64,000 nt of DNA from Halomonas halodenitrificans DSM 735 (lineage in GTDB: Bacteria > Pseudomonadota > Gammaproteobacteria > Pseudomonadales > Halomonadaceae), in contig NZ_JHVH01000021.1 of the NCBI RefSeq assembly GCF_000620045.1, positions 1 to 64,000 on the forward strand. The letters run 5' to 3'. The translations under genes were made by a program, and so were the position numbers. The notes under the pieces were generated by a model, which saw nothing but the letters and a program-made list of their open reading frames with translations, had not been told where the DNA came from and did no database searches. Shown piece after piece: positions 1 to 6,020 of this stretch. How positions within the stretch are numbered: the stretch's first letter is position 1; the number at the start of each line of letters is the position of its first letter.

Positions 1-300
1 CGATCGCGGAAGTCAGTATTGTTCGATGCTGTACCAATCGTTACTGACCCGCTACGAACTCCAGTGCAGCATGAGCGCCAAGGGCAATTGCTTTGATAAT
101 GCGTGCGCCGAGAGCTTTTTCCACAGCCTCAAGGTCGAGGCCATCCATGGCGAGCGATTCGAGACGCGGGATGCCATGCGACGACAGGTATTCGAATATA
201 TTGAGTTGGACTACAACCGGCAGCGCCGGCACAGTGCAATTGGGATGATCAGCCCAGAGGCTTTCGAAGCTCAAATGATCGCTTAGATCGGTGTCCACCA
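1..300 (+). mobile_element. Right-hand end of an IS3-family insertion sequence, cut by the window edge
   Basis: The window opens inside an IS3-type transposase gene, whose stop codon is at 284-286. About 14 bases beyond it, near 300, the sequence changes to the truncated TIGR03757 gene on the other strand. The terminal inverted repeat probably lies at about 286-300, ending in CA as IS3 elements usually do. It cannot be proven because the left end is outside the window. The insertion splits a conjugation gene. Confidence 0.75.
2..286 (+). CDS. IS3-family transposase OrfB, C-terminal part (5' end outside window)
   Basis: This frame is open from base 2 and gives the C-terminal 94 residues of an rve/DDE integrase-core transposase. 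The second catalytic aspartate sits in an SDRGSQY motif at the start. The catalytic glutamate sits in the [12 protein letters not shown] motif at about residue 38. The [15 protein letters not shown] motif near the end is typical of IS3-group transposases. The protein cuts and joins the IS ends. IS3 enzymes are normally made as an OrfAB fusion by programmed frameshifting, which cannot be assessed here because the upstream part is missing. Confidence 0.9.
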   Translation, partial: DRGSQYCSMLYQSLLTRYELQCSMSAKGNCFDNACAESFFHSLKVEAIHGERFETRDAMRRQVFEYIELDYNRQRRHSAIGMISPEAFEAQMIA

Positions 301-440
301 ATGCTGGGTAAGATCACATTGATGGCCGGCTGCCCTGCCGTGGTAAAAACTTCGATAACTGGCTCAGCGAGTGCAGAACCTGCCAGGCAGGCAGATAGCC
401 CGAAAGCCACTAGCCAGCGGCGTGGGTGGTGTCTCTCCAT
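301..440 (-). pseudogene. Truncated TIGR03757-family ICE transfer protein (N-terminal stub)
   Basis: An ATG at 440, preceded by GGAG with an 8-base spacer, starts a protein with a charged N-terminus, a hydrophobic signal peptide ending in SALA, then PVIEVFTTAGQPAIN. This matches the start of the small periplasmic TIGR03757 protein that follows the VirB4-like ATPase gene in this ICE family. After about 45 residues the reading frame enters the IS3 end and stops at 249, so the rest of the gene is cut off. The missing part, with the TIGR03756 and TIGR03755 genes, would be expected beyond the IS. Family assignment rests on a short segment and on position. Confidence 0.6.
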
Positions 441-613
441 GCTTGCCACTCCAGAAGATCAAGGAACTGACAGAGCATTACCGGACACATCGAAACAGGC
501 AGCAGGAAATGTTAATTCGCTTGCGAGATGTTTTCTGCAGCTGCCATCAAGGGCAAGCCCATCAATTCCCCCCACCACGACCCAATTCAATGAGCTTTAT
601 ATTTCGAGATACA

Positions 614-642
614 TTGAGACTTGCTGTAACTGCCCTCATAAT
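614..642 (+). promoter_or_regulatory. Likely sigma-70 promoter of the MvaT-like gene
   Basis: TTGAGA at 614-619 and CATAAT at 637-642 are separated by exactly 17 bases, each matching the sigma-70 consensus at 5 of 6 positions. A start site near 649 would leave a leader of about 27 bases before the ATG at 676. The surrounding DNA is AT-rich. Confidence 0.6.
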
Positions 643-675
643 AGGGACAAACATTCACTCACCGTGAGGAAACGC

Positions 676-1047
676 ATGTCCATTCTTAATACCTACATGC
701 AGAAGGAACAGCAGCTGAAGCAGCTCCAGGAAGAGCTGGATAGGCTGAAGAATGACGACCGCCTGAAGACCGAGCTGGATTTCAAGAACCACCTCGAAGA
801 ACTGATGCACGAATACAACAAGTCAGCCGCCGACGTCATCAAGCTACTAGATCCGAAACCCGCGTCTACCAAGGCTACCAGCACCACGCCCACTGGCCGT
901 GCCAGGCGTAAGCTGAAGATCTACGAGAACCCGCACACTGGCGAAGTCGTCAAGACCCGTGGCGGCAACCAGAAGACGTTGAAGGCGTGGAAGGATGAGC
1001 ACGGAGCCGAGACCGTGGAGGGCTGGTTGGTTAAGACGGAAGATTAG
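676..1047 (+). CDS. MvaT/MvaU-family H-NS-like xenogeneic silencer
   Basis: This 123-residue protein has the layout of Pseudomonas MvaT. An N-terminal coiled-coil oligomerisation region (about residues 1-60) holds the motifs ELDFKNHLEELM and SAADVIKLLDP. A basic linker with GRARRKLK follows. The C-terminal AT-hook-like DNA-binding region carries NPHTGEVVKTRGGNQKTLKAW. Known relatives bind AT-rich foreign DNA and silence it. The ATG at 676 is chosen for its GAGGA ribosome site; the frame is open further upstream to 301 but without family similarity. The gene runs against all neighbouring ICE genes and has its own promoter and terminator, so it looks like an independent cargo unit. It may help mask the AT-rich cargo or hijack host silencing. 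Confidence 0.92.
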   Translation: MSILNTYMQKEQQLKQLQEELDRLKNDDRLKTELDFKNHLEELMHEYNKSAADVIKLLDPKPASTKATSTTPTGRARRKLKIYENPHTGEVVKTRGGNQKTLKAWKDEHGAETVEGWLVKTED

Positions 1048-1055
1048 TCAGCTTC

Positions 1056-1092
1056 AGCCCTGCCTGCTGCCACCAGCAGGCAGGGCTGCTTT
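1056..1092 (+). terminator. Rho-independent terminator after the MvaT-like gene
   Basis: A perfect 13-bp stem (AGCCCTGCCTGCT at 1056-1068 pairing with 1075-1087) with a 6-base loop begins 8 bases after the mvaT-like stop codon. It is followed by a short T-containing tract (GCTTT). The weak U-tract lowers confidence slightly, but the stem is strong and well placed. Confidence 0.75.
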
Positions 1093-1274
1093 CGGCCAGA
1101 AGCGGACATTCAACGATTGTTACAACTGCAATTCAATAAAGTTACAAGGAAATAAAAAAGTGGGTACATTCTTTTCCCCAACTAAGAATTAGACACATGG
1201 AGCAAGAAGCTAATATACCTAAGGACGGCCAGAAGCAGTCGCTTCTCATCTCAGTGAAGTACCTAGTACCACAG

Positions 1275-2432
1275 TCAAGCTAGGGGATTCTCCCAAACTG
1301 GTAAGCGTAATCGCATTGCTTTCTTGTCCGGAACAATGAAACCCAAGCTGTACCTAGCTCGCGTGATAGCAACATACAACTTATTCTGCGCCATCTCGGC
1401 ATTTGCAGGAAAAGGAGTTGCGCCATCCAAGACGAAATGCATCTGACTGTCCACCGGCAAAATCAGCACGCGATCAAACCCCAATCCTTTGCTACCACCA
1501 AAGTTATAGCAGCGAGCCCAAGCAGGAAGAATCTTTTTTCCAGATGCCATATTCCAGCGCAGGACTACAGGATGATATGTCTTGATGTAATCGGTAACGT
1601 CAGATTGCTTGACGATGAAAACACCAATGTGATGGCTAAGCTCATTCGGCACATCGTCAACAGCTGATATAGTCGCCTCGTAAGCGCCTTTATGCACCTC
1701 GTCAGAAATAGCACAGATCGTTTGGATACTCCGAAAATTGCGCATGAGCGCCTCTTCTTTGAAGCCCATAGACTTAAACGCTGCAATCTTTTCTGCGGCC
1801 GTTTTAGGCGCCTTTTGGCCAAACGTTGTCTCGTAAACAGTCTGTCGGAAGTCTCCTACGCAAGTGATGGGTGATTTCATTTCTTTGCTCAGAGCCTTGA
1901 GTACTTCATAATCCCATCCAACCAGATCTTGCACTTCATCAAAATATATTCGGCTGTATATATCGCCGAGCCGAACTGCTGCAGCATTCTTCGTGGCCTT
2001 TGCGATCCGGGCCACCAGCTTAGCCAGAAAGCCTGTGTGAGCCTTAGTTTTGCACTGAGTAAGGAAGTGATTTGAGTTATAGCTCTTATCTTTTAGCTGT
2101 TCCTTGCGTCCGGGCAACATGTGTGTCGATCCCGGCTTCAGGTGAGGGTTTCGTTCGTTGAAAAATATTCCGTCGATCCGTTGCGAAAATAGAGCTTGCT
2201 GATACGGCCTCACCATATCTTCTAGGTAAAAAGAGAACAGGCCTTTCACTACGAACTGATCACTTTGTTTACCAAAAGAAGCTAGAAATCGACGCCGCAG
2301 TTCCTGCTGATTACTAATTGTGTAGGTTACTACTAAAACCTTGCCTCCGCGTTCAATCTCCGCTATCGACTCGGTGATGATCTTATGGGTTTTGCCTGAT
2401 CCTGCTCCGGCTATACATAATATGTTAGTCAA
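1275..2432 (-). CDS. gajB: Gabija-like GajB: UvrD/PcrA-type superfamily 1 helicase
   Basis: This 385-residue SF1 helicase-like protein has Walker A GAGSGKT (about residues 9-15), motif Ia VLVVTYT, Walker B YFDEVQD (about 162), motif III GDFRQT (about 192), motif IV LMRNFRS, and motif VI AITRAR near residue 360. The start is TTG at 2432, with GAGG 8 bases upstream, overlapping the stop of the OLD-family gene by 8 bp, so the two are translationally coupled. In Gabija systems GajB works with the GajA nuclease to block phage by nucleotide-sensitive DNA cleavage. Characterised GajB is nearer 490 residues, so this is a compact version, lacking mostly 1B/2B-type insertions (inference). The region is visibly AT-richer than the ICE backbone. 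Confidence 0.8.
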   Translation of the reverse strand: MTNILCIAGAGSGKTHKIITESIAEIERGGKVLVVTYTISNQQELRRRFLASFGKQSDQFVVKGLFSFYLEDMVRPYQQALFSQRIDGIFFNERNPHLKPGSTHMLPGRKEQLKDKSYNSNHFLTQCKTKAHTGFLAKLVARIAKATKNAAAVRLGDIYSRIYFDEVQDLVGWDYEVLKALSKEMKSPITCVGDFRQTVYETTFGQKAPKTAAEKIAAFKSMGFKEEALMRNFRSIQTICAISDEVHKGAYEATISAVDDVPNELSHHIGVFIVKQSDVTDYIKTYHPVVLRWNMASGKKILPAWARCYNFGGSKGLGFDRVLILPVDSQMHFVLDGATPFPANAEMAQNKLYVAITRARYSLGFIVPDKKAMRLRLPVWENPLA

Positions 2433-4083
2433 AGCTCAGCACCTCACAGAGGAAGTCGGGATACTTGAATCGCTCTGTGGTATCAAACAACCTAATGGCC
2501 GAGTCGACCTTTCTCTTCCCCTTGCCATCGCCATCCTTGCTCTTGAACCACTCAACGATGAAAGTACGCTTGTCATCGAATGTTGGCTCCTTTGCTAGAA
2601 GGTTATATGTCTTGGCCGAGAGTACGATTTTCGCAAACGCCATCAGCTCTTTTTCCGATGTGGCATTTGCTGAGATCATTGCAGGCTCCAGTGAAAAATC
2701 ATTGTTATCCGCAGATGAGATCAGCTTGACATTCGGATGCGCCGCGTACTCCTTTTGCGCTTCAACGACGTTGTTTAAATAATCACCATCGTTGTCCCGC
2801 AAGACATTTATTGCAGTACCTATTTCTTTTCCTATCTCGATGAACGTTTTGAATCCCACACCACGTACTACGATGATATCGATCCCATCCTGCTCAGGCA
2901 GACGCCCCTTATTATCTTTGTATATTTTCTTGATCACCAACTCATCAGATGGCCCTTCTACTAACACCACCTTTTTAGAAAGAGCGACACGCAGAGTATC
3001 GTAGCCTGGTAACCGCTTCAGCATCTTCACCACTTCTTTGTCTAAGAGGTTCAGCCGCTTATATGAGTCATGGAGTAAGCAGATCTTGTCAATGCTCAAC
3101 TTGTTTAAAACATATGAACTGTGGGTAGTGATGAACAACTGCTTCTCGTCTCGCTGATCTTCGATATCTTTTACAAGCCTGCTCAGCTCGACGTGGGATA
3201 GGTGATTTTCTGGCTCTTCCATCATCACAAGATCAATGTCTTTCGACTTATTATGGAGGGCCAGTTTGATCTGGACCTTGCTCTGCTCACCCTTTCCTAT
3301 CATGTGAAAAGGCACGGTTTCCACTTCCAGCTGTAAACCATTCTGGAGTGCACCTGCCGGCATCGTGTTAGCAGCAATGGTTAGCTTTTTATCGGTAATC
3401 CTATTATCTATATCTAATTCCCTGTTGACTTCTTTCACCTCCTCAGTGTCGTTAAATGATTGCAGGGTTTCACGATAATTGAGGCTCAAGCGGTACGCTT
3501 CATCCTTCTTGAGTGCGGTATTCAGGACATTCGAGATATACTGATTCTTGCCGAAGGTGGGATGAATGCGAGCCGGGTCGATGTATAATGCTCGGAACTT
3601 CTTGGTCATCGGCTTGATGACGTTCCATGCAAAGTCCATCCACTCTACTTTGTAAAATTCCACTGGTATGCTGGTTATTGGCGCTCCGGTGGCTAGATAG
3701 TCCTGATAGGCACCTAAGAAATCTGGATCGAAGCTCGCTTTGACTTGAACCCCCATTGCATCTTTCAACAGGCTGTTGTTCGCACCTCGGTAATCGGGCA
3801 CGTTCTTCATATATGCCTCAATCACAAGGACTGGCAAGTCTTCAGGTGTTTTCGAAGATGCTAGGAATGCAGCGACTGCGTCACTGTTAAATAAATCGGG
3901 AGAAAACTCATTGTTGAACGGACGGCCACGATACTGGAAGTTGAGCACGATTTCCAATGCTTCTAGAACCGTGCTTTTTCCAGCGTTATTATCACCAACA
4001 AAGATATTTACATCCGGGTTGAACTCAAACGCTTGATCTTTGAACTTTTTGAAATTAAGCAAACGTAGCGATTCTACAAGCAC
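2425..4083 (-). CDS. gajA: Gabija-like GajA: OLD-family ATPase with TOPRIM nuclease
   Basis: This 552-residue protein starts with an ABC/RecF-type ATPase half: Walker A GDNNAGKST at about residues 31-39, a signature-like GKGEQSK (about 265), Walker B IDLVMMEEPENH (about 285), and the switch histidine in ITTHSS. The C-terminal half is a TOPRIM nuclease with VLVEGPSDE (about 375) and a DNDGD metal-binding motif (about 431). Class 2 OLD proteins with this layout sit next to UvrD helicases and form the Gabija anti-phage complex. The start is GTG at 4083, preceded by GGAG with a 7-base spacer. Its stop overlaps the helicase start. Length is close to known GajA (about 580). Confidence 0.85.
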   Translation of the reverse strand: MLVESLRLLNFKKFKDQAFEFNPDVNIFVGDNNAGKSTVLEALEIVLNFQYRGRPFNNEFSPDLFNSDAVAAFLASSKTPEDLPVLVIEAYMKNVPDYRGANNSLLKDAMGVQVKASFDPDFLGAYQDYLATGAPITSIPVEFYKVEWMDFAWNVIKPMTKKFRALYIDPARIHPTFGKNQYISNVLNTALKKDEAYRLSLNYRETLQSFNDTEEVKEVNRELDIDNRITDKKLTIAANTMPAGALQNGLQLEVETVPFHMIGKGEQSKVQIKLALHNKSKDIDLVMMEEPENHLSHVELSRLVKDIEDQRDEKQLFITTHSSYVLNKLSIDKICLLHDSYKRLNLLDKEVVKMLKRLPGYDTLRVALSKKVVLVEGPSDELVIKKIYKDNKGRLPEQDGIDIIVVRGVGFKTFIEIGKEIGTAINVLRDNDGDYLNNVVEAQKEYAAHPNVKLISSADNNDFSLEPAMISANATSEKELMAFAKIVLSAKTYNLLAKEPTFDDKRTFIVEWFKSKDGDGKGKRKVDSAIRLFDTTERFKYPDFLCEVLSFD

Positions 4084-4215
4084 TTTTCAACTCCCTATGA
4101 TTTGAAACCGTCCTGTTGCGGAATGACAGCTTTGGGTCGCTAGCTGCCTTTTAAACTCCTAGAAAACCCTAGCCCAAGGCATGGATAATTGTCCAGCGAT
4201 CAAAATCAAAAATGC
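4084..4215 (-). promoter_or_regulatory. Intergenic leader of the Gabija-like pair
   Basis: These 132 AT-rich bases separate the end of the AbiEii gene from the GTG start of the GajA-like gene, both on the minus strand. They should hold the promoter of the Gabija-like pair. No unambiguous -35/-10 pair or terminator could be picked by eye. Confidence 0.35.
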
Positions 4216-5136
4216 TTACTCCTTGAGATAGCTCAGTGTCTGCTCCAGTAAGAACGCAGATTGGCCATGTTTTTCAGGATCCATCTTCCTGATATTGGCA
4301 AGCTTCCACATTACAGCGGGAAGTTGTCCTACGCCCGCGATAGGAAATAGCGACCAGTCAGGCTCTCCCTGTTTAAACGAAAGTAGAAAGTTAACATCAT
4401 CATCGGTGACCAATTGGCCCAGCTGTTTCAACAACCTATGGCGCACATCCTCCAGCTGCGATAGCGGAATGTCGGTTATGGCCATGCCGACAAACTCCTT
4501 GTGGTAGATGGCCTCCAGGGACTTCATCCTTGGATTGAGGACTTCATTCATCGGCCTGGGATGACCGAGCAGGTAGACCAGAAAGCCCTCGAAGACGCTT
4601 CGATCCATGCCGCCTTGATCCAGCAACAGCTTCACATCGAAGAGATCCCGGGGATGCTGACGATCCAGCGCGGCGCAGAGCTTGCCGCCATAGAGGTCCG
4701 GCAGCGACACAGCCTGCACTGAGGCAAAGCCGTACTCGTCTTCTACGGCCTCTACAACATCGAGTCGTTGTGGTGGATACACGGTGCCGCGCAGCACCGG
4801 CGAGACTTCGACCTTCACCTGGCTCCGGCCGCGGCGTACCAGGATTCTCAACTCATCACGGCGGTTATCCTGAAGCTCGGCCTTTACCCCGGACAGTTGG
4901 GTACCGATCGCCTGTGCCAAGCGCTGCAGCGCCTGACGACAACGTTGCAGAGCTTCGTTACGAGGCTCCAGCGGCAAGTAGGCGAGATCGATGTCGACGG
5001 AAAGCCGCGGGAATGGCTGAACGAAGAGGTTGATGGCCGTGCCGCCTTTGAGGGCAAAGCAGGGCTCGTCGTTGAGAAAGGGCAGCAGCGCGACCAGCAG
5101 GCCCACCTGTTCGTGGTAGCGGGACTCAATGCTCAT
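4216..5136 (-). CDS. abiEii: AbiEii nucleotidyltransferase toxin (type IV toxin-antitoxin)
   Basis: This 306-residue protein has the AbiEii/DUF1814 nucleotidyltransferase core: LKGGTAINLF at about residues 25-34, then the paired acidic SVDIDLAY motif at about 42-49. A following segment contains GGKLCAALDRQHPRDLFD, which matches the conserved lysine and Asp/Phe positions of the family. Known members transfer nucleotides to RNA acceptors and arrest growth on phage infection. The ATG at 5136 is preferred over the longer frame to 5265 because GGAGG stands 9 bases upstream. It overlaps the antitoxin gene by 11 bp, the usual AbiE arrangement. Confidence 0.9.
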   Translation of the reverse strand: MSIESRYHEQVGLLVALLPFLNDEPCFALKGGTAINLFVQPFPRLSVDIDLAYLPLEPRNEALQRCRQALQRLAQAIGTQLSGVKAELQDNRRDELRILVRRGRSQVKVEVSPVLRGTVYPPQRLDVVEAVEDEYGFASVQAVSLPDLYGGKLCAALDRQHPRDLFDVKLLLDQGGMDRSVFEGFLVYLLGHPRPMNEVLNPRMKSLEAIYHKEFVGMAITDIPLSQLEDVRHRLLKQLGQLVTDDDVNFLLSFKQGEPDWSLFPIAGVGQLPAVMWKLANIRKMDPEKHGQSAFLLEQTLSYLKE

Positions 5137-5911
5137 CCATGAATTCCTCCGGGACCGTGACCTGATACTCCTTGTCCAGCCGGCCCCCCTGGCAGAGCTG
5201 ACGCTTGCCCTTGCCCAGGTCCAGACCCTCTGGATCCAATCGATGGTACCAGGCGTGGCCGGCATGGCGAGCCAACACCAGGAAAGCGCGCTTGGCTTTC
5301 ACCGAGCGACACCCTGCCAGCAACGCCTGTAGGCGTCGCGGGCGCAGTGTATTGAGCCCGGTGAAAGTGTCCACGAGCTCACTGCTGAACAGCAGCTCGT
5401 TGGGCGTAATAGCGACCCACTCGAGGATAGCGCGCTCCGGCGTCGAGACCCGAAGGGAAAACCCCACTCTAGGCGGGTTGTAGTCAGTGAAGCTGCCGGG
5501 GAGGTGAGCCGGTAGCCCCTTATCCCGGTGCAGGTCGATAGCCCCGGCCCAGTCGGCTTGTTCCAGCCACAGCGGCAGCTGTGAGCGGCGCTCCGCCGCG
5601 TACAGGTGAGTGGCGGCATGCCCCATGGCTATGTAGTGGGCAAAGCCCTGAAGCGCCAGGGCGGTCTGACCGCCCGGCCAGAACGGAGGGGTAGCGGGGT
5701 CGCTCAGCGCCTGCAGTGCGAACACTCCACTTTCCCAGGTCAGCGAGTCGCCTGCTCGGCAGTAGGCGCCACGCCCGAGGCGACGCAACCAGCCGGCATC
5801 GGTGAGCTTGGCGGCATGGTTAGCGTTGATACCATGGGCATCTAGCCACACCGTGGTGATCACGGCGCCATGGGGGATCCGTTGCCACAGTTGGTTTATT
5901 TTCGTCACCAC
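5126..5911 (-). CDS. abiEi: AbiEi antitoxin/transcriptional autorepressor
   Basis: This 261-residue protein has an N-terminal winged helix-turn-helix (about residues 1-55, with the typical WLRRLGRGAY wing) followed by the AbiEi C-terminal antitoxin domain containing STPERAILEW. Family members neutralise AbiEii without binding it directly and repress their own promoter through inverted repeats. The start is a GTG at 5911 (a second GTG is at 5908). A large palindrome lies immediately upstream and covers the weak ribosome site, consistent with autoregulation. Confidence 0.9.
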   Translation of the reverse strand: MVTKINQLWQRIPHGAVITTVWLDAHGINANHAAKLTDAGWLRRLGRGAYCRAGDSLTWESGVFALQALSDPATPPFWPGGQTALALQGFAHYIAMGHAATHLYAAERRSQLPLWLEQADWAGAIDLHRDKGLPAHLPGSFTDYNPPRVGFSLRVSTPERAILEWVAITPNELLFSSELVDTFTGLNTLRPRRLQALLAGCRSVKAKRAFLVLARHAGHAWYHRLDPEGLDLGKGKRQLCQGGRLDKEYQVTVPEEFMDEH

Positions 5912-5916
5912 AGTTC

Positions 5917-5991
5917 GCCTAATCAGCCAATTCAGGTGTTATTTTTAAACCAATGCGGTTTAACTTCAACACCCAAAATGGAAGGTTAGGC
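5917..5991. promoter_or_regulatory. 75-bp nested inverted repeat, probable AbiEi operator
   Basis: Three pairs of arms share the same centre at position 5954: TTAAACC (5945-5951) with GGTTTAA (5957-5963), GGTGTT (5935-5940) with AACACC (5968-5973), and GCCTAA (5917-5922) with TTAGGC (5986-5991). Between the two outer pairs, several further bases also match. The element fills the gap between the VirB4-like gene and abiEi and begins 6 bases from the abiEi start codon. It is not GC-rich and has no U-tract, so an operator is more likely than a terminator. Characterised AbiEi proteins bind inverted repeats at this position. Confidence 0.7.
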
Positions 5992-6020
5992 CAATTGCAG
6001 CGACTTTTCTAAACCCACGC

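Noticed and set aside
301-675. Possible N-terminal extension of the MvaT-like protein in an open frame from 301
   Set aside because: MvaT family proteins begin at the ATG at 676, which has a good ribosome site and a promoter just upstream; the upstream part overlaps the truncated TIGR03757 gene.
5945-5963. Terminator for the VirB4-like operon
   Set aside because: The inner stem is AT-rich and no U-tract follows on the minus strand; the element also lies upstream, not downstream, of the next minus-strand gene.
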